Below are positions 37,010 to 46,109 of a stretch of DNA of 64,000 nt, one piece after another. Each line of letters starts with the position of its first letter. Position 1 is the first letter of the stretch. Position numbers and translations under genes: made by a program. This DNA is from Selenomonas sp. oral taxon 920 (GTDB lineage: Bacteria > Bacillota > Negativicutes > Selenomonadales > Selenomonadaceae). The stretch lies in NCBI RefSeq assembly GCF_001717585.1, contig NZ_CP017042.1:1-64000 (forward strand), read 5' to 3'. The notes under the pieces were generated by a model. The model worked only from the letters and a program-made list of their open reading frames with translations, had not been told where the DNA came from and did not search any database.

Positions 37010-37726
37010 TTAGAGAAACGGCCACAGCACCGCAATCACGAGTGCGGGCAGAAAGTTCGCGACGCGAATGTAGGGGAGGGTGAAGAGATTGGTGCCGACG
37101 CAGAAAATTAAAATACTGCCGACGTAGCTGAGATTTGCAAGGGCGGCAGGCGTCATGAATGGCTCCACCACACCTGCCGCAAGGAAGATCGCACCCTCGA
37201 AGATGCCGACGGAGATGGCGGAGAAGATGCAGCCGCGTCCGAGCGTTGCGGTGAGCAGCATGATGACGATGCCGTCGAGGACGCTTTTCGCAAAGAGGAC
37301 CGAGGGATCGGCGAGCAGACGGTCATTCACTGCACCGATGACTGACATCGCGCCGACGCAGATCGTGAGTGAGGCGGAGACAAAGCCGTCGATAAAATGC
37401 GTGTCGCCCGTGCTGCCTGACACGCGTTTCAGCCACGCGCCGAAGGCAGTCATGCGATCCTCGATGTTGAGGATCTCGCCGATGATCGCTCCACCGATGA
37501 GGGCGGCGAGCATCATGTCGATACCGATGAAGGAAAGCCGCCCGTCTGTGTCGACCGCGAGCATCTTGCTGAGCGCTCCGCCGAGCCCAAGGAAGATCAC
37601 CACGAGTGCACACGCCCGCATGATGGTCTCTTGGAATCGCTCCGCGAGGAAGCGCCCGCACCCGAGTCCCAGGAGACCGCCAAGCACAACAGCAATCACA
37701 TTGACAATGACACCAATTCCGGGCAT
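37010..37726 (-). CDS. DUF554 family membrane protein
   Basis: 238 residues from the ATG at 37726 with AAAGGATG upstream. Seven or so hydrophobic segments; family marks are GVIVNVIAVVLGGLLGLGCG at the N-terminus, DGFVSASLTICVGAMSVIGAV in the middle, and the final LPALVIAVLWPFL. DUF554 (YdfK-like) proteins are of unknown function, possibly transport. The stop codon TAA lies exactly at the edge of a MITE-like element. Confidence 0.88.
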   Translation of the reverse strand: MPGIGVIVNVIAVVLGGLLGLGCGRFLAERFQETIMRACALVVIFLGLGGALSKMLAVDTDGRLSFIGIDMMLAALIGGAIIGEILNIEDRMTAFGAWLKRVSGSTGDTHFIDGFVSASLTICVGAMSVIGAVNDRLLADPSVLFAKSVLDGIVIMLLTATLGRGCIFSAISVGIFEGAIFLAAGVVEPFMTPAALANLSYVGSILIFCVGTNLFTLPYIRVANFLPALVIAVLWPFL

Positions 37727-37870
37727 ATTCCCACATCCTTTCCATAATAGGGTTCTCATTGTACTTCATTTCGATGATTATGTAAAATCAAGCATTTCAT
37801 GTATACATGGACATTTAATACTTTATCATGGTAAAATACCACCATATTTTCATTTTTGGAGGTATGTGAC

Positions 37871-39217
37871 ATGGAATCATTTCTTCCTATGCTGAATGCG
37901 ATCGACTCATTTCTCTGGGGCATTCCGCTCATCACGCTGCTCGTGGGGACGGGTATCCTGCTGACGATCCGGCTCTCGCTGCTGCAGGTCGTGCAGCTGC
38001 CGCGTGCGCTCGGGCTGATCCTCCGCGCAAAGAACAAGGGCGCGGGCGACATATCGAGCTTCAAGGCGCTCTGCGTCGCGCTTGCCGCGACGATCGGCAC
38101 GGGCAACATCGTCGGCGTTGCGACGGCGGTCAAGGTCGGCGGCCCCGGTGCGATCTTCTGGATGTGGATGGCGGCGTTCTTCGGCATGGCGACGAAGTAC
38201 GCCGAGGGTCTGCTCGCCGTGAAATACCGCACGACAGACGAGCGCGGCGAGATCGCGGGCGGCCCCATGTACTACATCCGGCACGGCATGGGCGAGAAAT
38301 ATCGTCCGCTCGCGGGCTTCTTTGCGGCGGCGACCGTGCTTGTCGCGTTCTTCGGCATCGGTACATTCCCGCAGGTCAACGCCATCGTCGACTCGGTGGA
38401 GCTGTCCTTCGGCGTCCCGCGCATCGCGACGGACATCGCGCTCACGGCACTGATTGCGGCGATCACGATCGGCGGACTTCGGAGCATCGCCGAGGTCTCT
38501 GCGCGCATCATCCCCTTTATGGCGGTGCTCTACATCGTCATCTGTGCGGGGATCATCCTGATGCACGCCGCTGAGATCCCCGCGGCGATTGCGCTGATTT
38601 TGGACAGCGCGTTCACCGGCACGGCGGCGGCGGGCGGCTTTGCCGGCTCGACCGTCATGATGGCGATGCAGAACGGCATCGCGCGCGGCGTCTTCTCGAA
38701 CGAGTCGGGTCTCGGCTCGGCGCCGATTGCGGCAGCGGCGGCAAAGACGAAGGAACCCGCCGAGCAGGGGCTGATCTCCATGACGGGCACGTTCATTGAC
38801 ACCATTATTATCTGCTCCATGACGGGACTCGTGCTCGTCCTCACGGGCGCATGGCACGGCGATACGGCGGGCGCGGCAATGACGGGCGCGGCGTTTACGA
38901 GCCTCTACGGCTCCATCGGCGGCGCACTCCTCACCGTTTCGCTCGCGCTCTTTGCGTTCACCACGATCCTCGGCTGGAACTACTACGGCGAGCGTGCCGT
39001 GTTCTACCTCGCGGGCATGCGCGCCATCCTGCCGTACCGACTCGTGTTCATCGCGCTCATCGCGTGCGGCGCGTTCCTAAAGCTCGAGGCGATCTGGGTC
39101 CTCGCCGACATCGTGAACGGGCTCATGGCGATCCCAAACCTCATCGCCCTCATCGCCCTCTCGGGAGTCGTCGTGCATGAGACGCGTCAGTACCTCGAAA
39201 AGATGCGGAAGCAGTGA
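37871..39217 (+). CDS. AGCS family alanine/glycine:sodium symporter
   Basis: 448 residues from the ATG at 37871, which has GGAGG upstream. About eleven hydrophobic segments; the typical elements are LCVALAATIGTGNIVGVATAV, GPGAIFWMWMAAFFGMATKYAE, and NGIARGVFSNESGLGSAPIA (two substrate/Na regions). It imports alanine or glycine with sodium. The upstream region has a short palindrome (CATGTATACATG, 37798-37809) that may be regulatory. Confidence 0.93.
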   Translation: MESFLPMLNAIDSFLWGIPLITLLVGTGILLTIRLSLLQVVQLPRALGLILRAKNKGAGDISSFKALCVALAATIGTGNIVGVATAVKVGGPGAIFWMWMAAFFGMATKYAEGLLAVKYRTTDERGEIAGGPMYYIRHGMGEKYRPLAGFFAAATVLVAFFGIGTFPQVNAIVDSVELSFGVPRIATDIALTALIAAITIGGLRSIAEVSARIIPFMAVLYIVICAGIILMHAAEIPAAIALILDSAFTGTAAAGGFAGSTVMMAMQNGIARGVFSNESGLGSAPIAAAAAKTKEPAEQGLISMTGTFIDTIIICSMTGLVLVLTGAWHGDTAGAAMTGAAFTSLYGSIGGALLTVSLALFAFTTILGWNYYGERAVFYLAGMRAILPYRLVFIALIACGAFLKLEAIWVLADIVNGLMAIPNLIALIALSGVVVHETRQYLEKMRKQ

Positions 39218-39250
39218 CCGCATCTCCTCGCAGGGGGAGAACGAATCTCG

Positions 39251-39318
39251 GCCTTCCCTGTGCGATGGGGGAAGCTGATCAGCGTAATCCTCAGCCTTCC
39301 CGGCCACAGCGGGGAAGG
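39251..39318. repeat. Two small similar hairpins
   Basis: CCTTCCC...GGGGAAG at 39252-39273 and CCTTCCC...GGGGAAGG at 39295-39318 flank a GCTGATCAGC palindrome. They may be a REP-like repeat or terminators of the symporter gene; no T tract follows. Confidence 0.4.
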
Positions 39319-39336
39319 GGCGCTTTGAACTTCATA

Positions 39337-39417
39337 AACAAAACCTCTCCTTTTCTGCTGCTGCAGCAAGTATTTCTTAGGAAAGAAACTTGCAAACACA
39401 GGAAAGGAGAGGATTTT
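39337..39417 (+). promoter_or_regulatory. Long hairpin that can cover the ribosome-binding site of the holin-like gene
   Basis: AACCTCTCCTTTTCTG near 39340-39357 pairs with CAGGAAAGGAGAGG near 39400-39413, and an inner pair (CAAGTATTTCTT with AAGAAACTTG) extends the stem. The right arm contains AAAGGAGAGG, the only ribosome-binding site of the gene starting at 39419, so folding would hide it. Confidence 0.5.
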
Positions 39418-39418
39418 T

Positions 39419-39592
39419 ATGCGGGACTATCTGCCGCGCGTGGATTGGATGGTCGGGACGGGGCTTGTCGTGGTCGCGATCCTGTCTGTCTTCTACGGGA
39501 GCGCGGAGCTGACGAGCAACATCGCCTCGGGGCTGATCGGATTTCTCGGGCGGACGGTCATGATGCGAAATGAAAAGGAGGGCGCACGATGA
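39419..39592 (+). CDS. Small one-span membrane protein, holin-like
   Basis: 57 residues, with AAAGGAGAGG upstream of the ATG. One hydrophobic segment (VGTGLVVVAILSVFYG) and a charged C-terminus (MMRNEKEGAR). It overlaps the following amidase gene by 4 bp (ATGA). Small membrane proteins coupled to a muramoyl amidase are typical of phage holin-endolysin pairs, but no other phage gene is nearby, and the sequence alone does not prove pore formation. Confidence 0.6.
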   Translation: MRDYLPRVDWMVGTGLVVVAILSVFYGSAELTSNIASGLIGFLGRTVMMRNEKEGAR

Positions 39593-40221
39593 GCGCGGTA
39601 CTGCCTGCCTCCGCGATGCGGCACGTGACCTGCGCAGAGCTCAGGGAACTCGCAGCGGCATACCGCCCCGCGCTCTGCTATGCCGCTGCCCGCTGTGCGC
39701 GTGAGACGAAGCTCTATCTGCATTGGACGGCGGGGCACTACGGGCAGTTCTTCGCGGACTACCATGTGCAGGTCGATGCGGACGGCGGCATCTACGTCAT
39801 CGGGGACGGGGTACTCGATGATGTACTCGCCGCAACCTACCTGCGCAACAGCGGGAGCGTCAGCATCGCCCTCCTCGGCTGCATCGGTGCGACGACGGAC
39901 GATCTCGGGAGCGAGCCGCCGACCGCTGCGCAGATCGAGGCACTGGCACAGGCGGTAACGGCAGTCGCAGATGGGCTGTGGCTCACCATCGACAAGGAGC
40001 GCATCCTCACCCATGGCGAGGCGGCGGACAACGAGGACGGCGTGCATGCCCACGCGCCCTACGGCCCGTGCTCCACCTGCGAGCGTTGGGATCTGGAGTA
40101 TCTCGGTACAGAGGAATGCCCCGTGTTCAACCCGTGGGCGACGGATGGCACGCGCGGCGGCGATGTGATTCGAGGGAAGGCGCAGTTCTATCGGATGCAC
40201 AGAGAAGCAGGCAAATCTTAG
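39589..40221 (+). CDS. N-acetylmuramoyl-L-alanine amidase, endolysin-like
   Basis: 210 residues without a signal peptide. The segment LYLHWTAGHYGQFFADYHVQ holds the first zinc His of amidase-2/PGRP-type enzymes, GSVSIALLGC is the central strand, and ILTHGEAADNEDG the later zinc-binding part. These cut the bond between muramic acid and the stem peptide. Lack of an export signal together with the coupled holin-like gene fits a phage-derived lysis cassette; a role in a tailocin, gene transfer agent or cell lysis is possible. Confidence 0.75.
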   Translation: MSAVLPASAMRHVTCAELRELAAAYRPALCYAAARCARETKLYLHWTAGHYGQFFADYHVQVDADGGIYVIGDGVLDDVLAATYLRNSGSVSIALLGCIGATTDDLGSEPPTAAQIEALAQAVTAVADGLWLTIDKERILTHGEAADNEDGVHAHAPYGPCSTCERWDLEYLGTEECPVFNPWATDGTRGGDVIRGKAQFYRMHREAGKS

Positions 40222-40348
40222 CGGAACTCAATAAATTTTCATACAACAACAAAAATTAGCAGTAACTCCTAACAAAACTCGCATTCCACTCGAATGGAAT
40301 TCCCATCCATGGGCGGTATGATCTCTTTACAACGGGAAGAGATTTTAA

Positions 40349-40377
40349 GGAAGCACTGATCATGTATCAGGGACTCC
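40349..40377. repeat. Minimal copy of the dispersed inverted repeat (5' UTR of 40408 gene)
   Basis: 29 bp starting GGAAGCACTGAT, centre CATGT, then ATCAGGGACTCC. It ends 30 bp before the next start codon. Confidence 0.65.
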
Positions 40378-40407
40378 ATCACAACCCTCTGAAAGGACGG
40401 GATTCAC

Positions 40408-40686
40408 ATGATGACAACAAAGATGATGAAGAAGACCGCAGTCGCCGCACTCGTCGGCGTACTCGGCTATGGTGCTGTCGGCGCGGCGGAGGTCTCCGCG
40501 AGCGCTCTCTCCGTACCGGCGCAGCATGCCTCCTACACGAGCCTTGACGGACGTGATGATGTCCAGAAGCTCGCCTGGGGCGGCAAACGCAAGAAGAAAG
40601 GCAGCAAGAAGTACTCGCAGGGCAGCATGACTACGGCCGCCATCGCAGGCGCTGTCGTTGGCGCGATCATTGCGAAGAATACCTGA
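40408..40686 (+). CDS. Small exported basic protein with C-terminal glycine-zipper segment
   Basis: 92 residues; a signal-like N-terminus (MKKTAVAALVGVLGYGAVGAAEVSA), a polar middle with a Lys-rich patch (GGKRKKKGSKKYSQGS), and a C-terminal hydrophobic stretch with GxxxG-like spacing (AAIAGAVVGAIIAKNT). The family is not recognised; an envelope peptide is likely. A good terminator follows. Confidence 0.65.
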   Translation: MMTTKMMKKTAVAALVGVLGYGAVGAAEVSASALSVPAQHASYTSLDGRDDVQKLAWGGKRKKKGSKKYSQGSMTTAAIAGAVVGAIIAKNT

Positions 40687-40702
40687 TATTCGGAGATCAT
40701 AG

Positions 40703-40736
40703 GGCACCCACTCCCACGGGAGCGGGTGTTTTTTTG
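40703..40736 (+). terminator. Terminator after the small exported protein gene
   Basis: CACCCACTCCC pairs with GGGAGCGGGTG with one G-U pair, and is followed by T7. Confidence 0.88.
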
Positions 40737-40766
40737 TGCTATAATATCTGCAAAGGAGGAAATCGA

Positions 40767-42128
40767 ATGATATATTCAACTTTTGCCGGGGCAATGCGCA
40801 CATGTGCCCTGATCGGCGCGCTGCTCTTGCTCATGGCGCTCCCTGCCGCCGCACATCCCGTGGACGATCCGGCGGATCCTGTCTACCGGGCGCGGACGGT
40901 TCTGCCCGACGCGGCGAAGGCGCGCCGCGACACACCGGCGCTCGAGACGCTCCGCGCCGCTGCTCCGCGTACGGTGCATCTCGCCGATGCTGCGGCGACG
41001 ACGGAGACGCGGCAGCTCTATGCGTATCTTACGGCGCTCGGGCGCCTGCAGTACACGATCTACGGACATCAGAACGACGCGCATCATAAATTTTTTCGCA
41101 TCGACAGCGGAACGAACTCCGATACGAAGGACATGACGGGCGCGCTCGCAGGGATCGTCGGGTTCGATGCACTCTCGCTGACGGGCGAGGAGCTGGAGCT
41201 GACCGATGCAGAGTGCGCAGCGGGCATGAGCTGCGCGGACAAACTCGAGCGGATCGCGGCGGAGGCTTCGAACGAGGGCGCGATCCTGACGCTTTCCATG
41301 CACATCCCCAACCTCGCGCGCGCGGCAAAGCGCCCGCAGGCGGACGGCGGCTATGACTTTTCGGGCTATTCGCCGGACGATCTCGCGGGGCATGTTCTGC
41401 ACCGCGCCGTTCCGGGCGGCGATCTGCATCCGGTCTATACGGCCTACCTCGATATGGTCGCGGATTTTCTGCTGCGCATGCAGAGGCGCCGCATCCCCGT
41501 GCTCTTTCGCCCGCTCCATGAGCACAACGGAGACTGGTTCTGGTGGGGCGTAAAGGGGACGGACGGCGCGGACTACACTGCGCTCTGGCAGTACACGGTC
41601 CACTATCTGCGCGATGTGCGCGGCATGCACAATGCGCTCTACGTCTATGCGCCGAACGCACCGTTCTCATCGGCGGAGGACTATCTCGACCGCTATCCGG
41701 GCGATGCGTATGTGGACGTATTCGGCTTTGACTTCTACGACGATGACGACGATACGCCCGCCTTTATGGAGCGGCTTGAGCATGCGGCGGCGCTGGTTGT
41801 ATCCGCGGCGGATGCGCACGGCAAACTCCCTGCGCTCACCGAGGTCGGCGTTCATAAAAACGGCGGCGGGCTCGCGCTCACGGGCAATGACGATTCGCAT
41901 TGGACGAGTGCGGCGGCAGCCGTCGCGCGGCGTCATCATATCCCGTATCTCATGACGTGGGCGAACTTTGAGCAGGAGGAGAAGAACTTCTACCAGCCCT
42001 TCATGGTCAGCGATACGCGCGGGCACGAGCTCGTCGACGGATTTATCGACTACTATAATGAGGAGATCTCGCTTTTCGCCGACGGCCTCGGAGACTGGCG
42101 GGGATTGCCTGTGCCTGTGCAGGAATAA
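40767..42128 (+). CDS. Secreted glycoside hydrolase family 26 (beta-mannanase type)
   Basis: 453 residues from the ATG at 40767 (AAAGGAGG upstream) with a signal peptide ending at LPAAA-HP. The GH26 fold is marked by YTIYGHQNDAHH, by RPLHEHNGDWFWWG with the acid/base Glu252, and by LTEVGV with the nucleophile Glu359; FGFDFYDDDD and YLMTWANFE are the other active-site strands. It would cut beta-1,4-mannan or related polysaccharide outside the cytoplasm. There is no binding module or surface anchor. Confidence 0.9.
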   Translation: MIYSTFAGAMRTCALIGALLLLMALPAAAHPVDDPADPVYRARTVLPDAAKARRDTPALETLRAAAPRTVHLADAAATTETRQLYAYLTALGRLQYTIYGHQNDAHHKFFRIDSGTNSDTKDMTGALAGIVGFDALSLTGEELELTDAECAAGMSCADKLERIAAEASNEGAILTLSMHIPNLARAAKRPQADGGYDFSGYSPDDLAGHVLHRAVPGGDLHPVYTAYLDMVADFLLRMQRRRIPVLFRPLHEHNGDWFWWGVKGTDGADYTALWQYTVHYLRDVRGMHNALYVYAPNAPFSSAEDYLDRYPGDAYVDVFGFDFYDDDDDTPAFMERLEHAAALVVSAADAHGKLPALTEVGVHKNGGGLALTGNDDSHWTSAAAAVARRHHIPYLMTWANFEQEEKNFYQPFMVSDTRGHELVDGFIDYYNEEISLFADGLGDWRGLPVPVQE

Positions 42129-42451
42129 AGATTGGCGGGCCGGGAAATCGCCGGATATCCCGGCCGCCCCCACTCCTCTATAGACACACCTTGCGATAGA
42201 AATGGTACCGTACCTTTCGTTCTCTTTCTGCGGATAAGATCCTTAATACTGCGGAACCATTTCTCTGCATTGGCATACGGCGCTCGTTCAGCGTTGGCTG
42301 CGTGCACGTCATAATCCTCCTCATATTGACAGGGGCGCGAGATTTTAGAGACACAGAAATATTTTCGTTGTTATTATTGGAAAAGTTTGATAATGGGTTT
42401 ATAATAGAAAGGTCTTCAATTTTTTATGATTGCCTTTGGGAGGCGTGTCCA
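42129..42451. other. Non-coding gap between GH26 and the purine permease
   Basis: Holds a GC-rich hairpin (GCCGGGA 42139-42145 with TCCCGGC 42158-42164) without a T tract, perhaps ending the GH26 transcript, and the promoter at 42377-42405. No convincing gene; no purine riboswitch core could be recognised. Confidence 0.5.
42377..42405 (+). promoter_or_regulatory. Promoter of the purine operon
   Basis: TTGGAA (42377-42382), 17 bp, TATAAT (42400-42405), 46 bp upstream of the permease start. Confidence 0.7.
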
Positions 42452-43768
42452 ATGAATTCATTCTTTGAACGGCAGTTCCGACTGCAGGAGCATCACTCCT
42501 CGGTCAGTACGGAGATCATCGCGGGGCTGACGACGTTCGCGACGATGGGCTATGTTCTCGCGGTCGTGCCGCATATGATGGGCGAGGCGGGCGTGCCGAC
42601 GGGGGCGATGCTCACAGGCATGGTGCTCATGATCTTCCTCACGTCGATGGCGATGGGGCTGTATACGAACCGACCGTTTGCCCTGGCGCCCGGCATGGGC
42701 AGCGTCGCGATCTTCTCGATCACGATGGTGCAGCTCCAAAATGTGCCGATCGGCGTTGCGAGTGCCATCGTCCTTCTGAGCGGTATTCTGTTCATTATCG
42801 TCACGGTGCTTGGTATCCGTAAACTCATTGTCATGACGATTCCACGCGGCATCAAGATCTCAATCAGTGCGGGCGTGGGGATCTTCCTCGCCGTGATCGG
42901 CATGCGGAATGCAAAGCTGTTGGCGGTCAACGCGAAAAAGGTCGCGCTCTCGTTCGGCGACCTCACGCAGCCCGTCGTCATTCTCGCGGCGATTACCTTT
43001 GTCATCCTTCTCGTACTCACGGCACGCAAAGTGCGCGGCGCGGCACTCATCAGCATTCTCGCGGGGACGGTCATTGGCATCCCGATGGGCATTACGAAGA
43101 TTCCCGAGAGCATCTTTCGTATACCGGACAGCATCGCGCCGATCTTCTTCAACGTTGACCTCGCGGGCGCGCTCGATCTGCAGTATCTGCCGTTTCTCTT
43201 TGCCTTCTTCCTGCCGGATTTCTTCTCGAGTTTCGGCACGGCAATCGGCATCGGCGGCAAGGCGGGCTTTCTCGACAAAAACGGTGATCTGCCGGGGCTT
43301 GACAAGGTCTTTCACGTGGACTCCATCGCCGCCACGCTGGGGTCGTTCTTCACGATTCCAGTGCTCATCACCTATCTCGAGTCCGGTGCCGGCGTTGAGG
43401 CGGGCGGGCGTACGGGGCTGACGGCGTGCACGACGGCGGTCGCGTTTCTCCTCGTTCTCGCAGTGACGCCGCTCGCGCTCATGATCCCTGCGGCGGCGAC
43501 TGCACCCGTTCTCATCTACGTCGGTGTCAGTATGATGGCGGGGATGCGGAATCTCGACTACACAGACATCGCCGAGTACATCCCCGCATTCCTCTGCATT
43601 GCCTTTACCGCCTATACGTTCAACATCGCCAACGGCATCTCCGTCGCCTTCATCGCGTTCGTCCTGATGAAGATCGCCGCAGGACGCATGAGCGAGCTGC
43701 ACAAGGGGCACTATCTCCTCGCGCTCCTGCTCGCATACTACTTCTATGCCATTGCAGGTACGAAATAG
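42452..43768 (+). CDS. NCS2 family purine permease (AzgA/PbuG type)
   Basis: 438 residues from the ATG at 42452 with GGGAGG upstream. Twelve or more hydrophobic segments; AzgA-like marks are TEIIAGLTTFATMGYVLAV, ALAPGMGS in the first half and TYLESGAGVEAGGRTGLTA in the second half. Members import adenine, guanine or hypoxanthine with protons. The adenine deaminase gene follows after 9 bp, so adenine is the likely main substrate. Confidence 0.9.
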   Translation: MNSFFERQFRLQEHHSSVSTEIIAGLTTFATMGYVLAVVPHMMGEAGVPTGAMLTGMVLMIFLTSMAMGLYTNRPFALAPGMGSVAIFSITMVQLQNVPIGVASAIVLLSGILFIIVTVLGIRKLIVMTIPRGIKISISAGVGIFLAVIGMRNAKLLAVNAKKVALSFGDLTQPVVILAAITFVILLVLTARKVRGAALISILAGTVIGIPMGITKIPESIFRIPDSIAPIFFNVDLAGALDLQYLPFLFAFFLPDFFSSFGTAIGIGGKAGFLDKNGDLPGLDKVFHVDSIAATLGSFFTIPVLITYLESGAGVEAGGRTGLTACTTAVAFLLVLAVTPLALMIPAAATAPVLIYVGVSMMAGMRNLDYTDIAEYIPAFLCIAFTAYTFNIANGISVAFIAFVLMKIAAGRMSELHKGHYLLALLLAYYFYAIAGTK

Positions 43769-43777
43769 GAGGATGAT

Positions 43778-45511
43778 ATGCACATTGACGTTCTTTTGAC
43801 AGGCGGAAAGATTTACAACAGCTATTTCAAAAAATTCATCCCGGGCAATATCGCCGTTTGCGGCGACCGCTTTGCCTATGTCGGTACGGATGTGCTGCCG
43901 CTCATGCCACAGCATACGGTTGATCTTGCAGGACAGTATGTCATTCCTGGACTGATCGACTGCCATATGCACATTGAGAGCACCATGTGTGCGCCGCGTA
44001 CGTTTATGAACGGTGCAGTGGGTAACGGGGTGACGACACTCATCGCAGAGCCGCATGAGATCGCAAACGTATTCGGTCTTGCGGGCATCCGCGCGCTGAT
44101 GCAGAGTGCACAGGACGGCCCTGCGGATGTACGGATTGCGATTCCATCGTCCGTTCCGTCAACGAACGATGCGCTTGAGACGGCAGGCGCAGCAATCGAG
44201 AACGACGATGTCGAGGCACTCATGCACATGGACCAGGTCATCTGTCTCGGTGAGGTCATGAACTGCCGCGCGGTCATCGCGGATGCACACGGCAAGACGA
44301 ACCGCCTGATCCGTCAGATTCAGCACGGCCGTCCGGATTTCTCCATCGAGGGACACTGCCCGCGTTTTGTCGGTTGGGAACTGGCGCAGCTCCTCTACCG
44401 CGGCATCCGCTCCGATCATACGGATCAGTCGCTTGAGGGACTCGCGCAGCGCGCGGCGAACGGGATGTTTATCCAGCTGCAGGAAAAAACGCTGAAGAAG
44501 GAGTTCCTCGACTACCTCATGGAGAACCGTCTGTCGGGGCGTTTTGCCCTCGTTACGGATGATACAATGCCCGACGACTTCATGCGGCGCGGACAGCTGA
44601 ACCATCTCGTTCGGCGGAGCATGGAGCTCGGGCTTCCGCCCGAGGAGGCGATCTATGCGGCGACCTATGCGCCCGCACAACATATGGGGCTCAGGGATAA
44701 GGGGGCAATTGCACCCGGCCGCATCGCCGACTTCGTCGTGCTCTCCGATCTGCGGACATTCGAGGTCGCGAACGTCTGGCGTGCGGGACGGCAGGTCTTT
44801 GCGCGCGGGGAAACGTGGGAGGAGCCGGCACATGACACATCGTTCCCCGCACATTTTTACCGCAGCGTGCATCTGGCACTGCGCAGTGCCGAGGACTTCG
44901 TTCTGCGTGCGCCGATTGCGGAGGGGTCGGTGCTCTGCCGCATCCTCGAGGTACAGGAGCATACGACCTTTGTTGCGGAGGGGCGGGCAGAGCTGCCCGT
45001 GCGCGGCGGCGTGATCGACTGGGAGAGCAGCCCCTACAACCTTGCCTGTGTCTTTGAGCGGCACGGGAAAAACGGCGGCTGCGGCATGGCACTTATCGGC
45101 GGGACAGCGCTCACACGCGGCGCGGCGGCGACCACCTATGCACACGACAGCCACAACCTGCTCGTCCTCGGGCAGACAGCGGCGGATATGCAGGCGGCGG
45201 CGAACGCCGTCATTGAGGCGCAGGGCGGCTTTGCCGCGGCAGTGGGCGGCAGTGTCGAGGCTTTCGCGCCGCTGCCGATCGCGGGCATCCTCTCTGACCG
45301 TCCGCTCTCCGTCCTCGGTGAGCAGATCGCACATGTTCGTCGAGTCCTTGCGGACTGCGGCTATCGCCACGACAATGTCATCATGTCCCTGAGCACCATT
45401 CCGCTGCCTGTCAGCCCGTATTTCAAACTGACCGACAAGGGGATCATCGACGTAAAGCAAGGCGCGATTGCGCCGCTGATTTTGGAGATAAAAGAAAGTT
45501 CATCGGCATAG
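43778..45511 (+). CDS. ade: Adenine deaminase
   Basis: 577 residues of the amidohydrolase-type adenine deaminase that turns adenine into hypoxanthine. The metal-binding VIPGLIDCHMHIESTM, the EPHEIANVFG segment, IEGHCPRF and ALVTDDTMPDDF are present, and the C-terminal domain ends in the usual way (SLSTIPLPVSPYFKLTDKG). It is coupled to the permease gene and followed after 13 bp by a cysteine hydrolase gene. Confidence 0.95.
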   Translation: MHIDVLLTGGKIYNSYFKKFIPGNIAVCGDRFAYVGTDVLPLMPQHTVDLAGQYVIPGLIDCHMHIESTMCAPRTFMNGAVGNGVTTLIAEPHEIANVFGLAGIRALMQSAQDGPADVRIAIPSSVPSTNDALETAGAAIENDDVEALMHMDQVICLGEVMNCRAVIADAHGKTNRLIRQIQHGRPDFSIEGHCPRFVGWELAQLLYRGIRSDHTDQSLEGLAQRAANGMFIQLQEKTLKKEFLDYLMENRLSGRFALVTDDTMPDDFMRRGQLNHLVRRSMELGLPPEEAIYAATYAPAQHMGLRDKGAIAPGRIADFVVLSDLRTFEVANVWRAGRQVFARGETWEEPAHDTSFPAHFYRSVHLALRSAEDFVLRAPIAEGSVLCRILEVQEHTTFVAEGRAELPVRGGVIDWESSPYNLACVFERHGKNGGCGMALIGGTALTRGAAATTYAHDSHNLLVLGQTAADMQAAANAVIEAQGGFAAAVGGSVEAFAPLPIAGILSDRPLSVLGEQIAHVRRVLADCGYRHDNVIMSLSTIPLPVSPYFKLTDKGIIDVKQGAIAPLILEIKESSSA

Positions 45512-45524
45512 AGAGGGAACGATT

Positions 45525-46046
45525 ATGCACAAGGCAATTGTTGTTGTAGATATGCAGAACGATTTTGTAGACGGCGCACTCGGCACACAGGAGGCACAGG
45601 AGATGCTGCCGCGTATGGTCGAGAAGCTCGCCGCCGCCCGTGCGGAGGGTATAGCCTTCGTATTTACCATGGACACCCACGGTGCGGACTATCTCCAGAC
45701 GCAGGAGGGGCAGAAACTGCCCGTCGAGCACTGCATACGCGGCACAGCAGGGTGGCAGATTGCAGGTGCGCTTCAGCCCTTCGTGCAGGAGGCGGCGGCC
45801 GTCATCGAGAAGCCTGCGTTCGGCGCGACAACCCTCCCCGCTGCGCTTGCGGACTACGACGAGATCGAGCTGGTCGGGCTCTGCACAGACATCTGCGTCA
45901 TATCCAATGCTCTGCTCCTCAAGGCATTCTACCCAGAGAAGCTCATCTCCGTCGATGCCGCCTGCTGCGCTGGCGTGACTCCCGAGAGTCATGTGAACGC
46001 ACTCAATGCGATGCGGATGTGTCAGGTCGAGGTGCGGGGCGATTGA
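45525..46046 (+). CDS. Isochorismatase-family cysteine hydrolase (nicotinamidase-like)
   Basis: 173 residues; VVVDMQNDFVDGALGT with the catalytic Asp, HCIRGTAGW near the middle with the region where the catalytic Lys is usually found, and VGLCTDICVISNALLLKAF with the nucleophile Cys. The nicotinamidase (PncA) group is the closest match, but other amidases share this fold. It is the last gene of the purine operon, so a nucleobase or pyridine-salvage role is plausible. A short hairpin (CCATCC / GGATGG, 46048-46062) follows. A partial copy of the 3' end lies at 48560-48697. Confidence 0.85.
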   Translation: MHKAIVVVDMQNDFVDGALGTQEAQEMLPRMVEKLAAARAEGIAFVFTMDTHGADYLQTQEGQKLPVEHCIRGTAGWQIAGALQPFVQEAAAVIEKPAFGATTLPAALADYDEIELVGLCTDICVISNALLLKAFYPEKLISVDAACCAGVTPESHVNALNAMRMCQVEVRGD

Positions 46047-46109
46047 CCATCCTTCGGATGGGGGGCACTCAGTAAAAATAAGAATAATTTCTGCTATGGT
46101 ATTTGTATT

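Noticed and set aside
42302-42451. Purine riboswitch upstream of the NCS2 permease
   Set aside because: I looked for the conserved three-way-junction core and could not find it; a normal promoter explains the region. A covariance-model scan would settle it.
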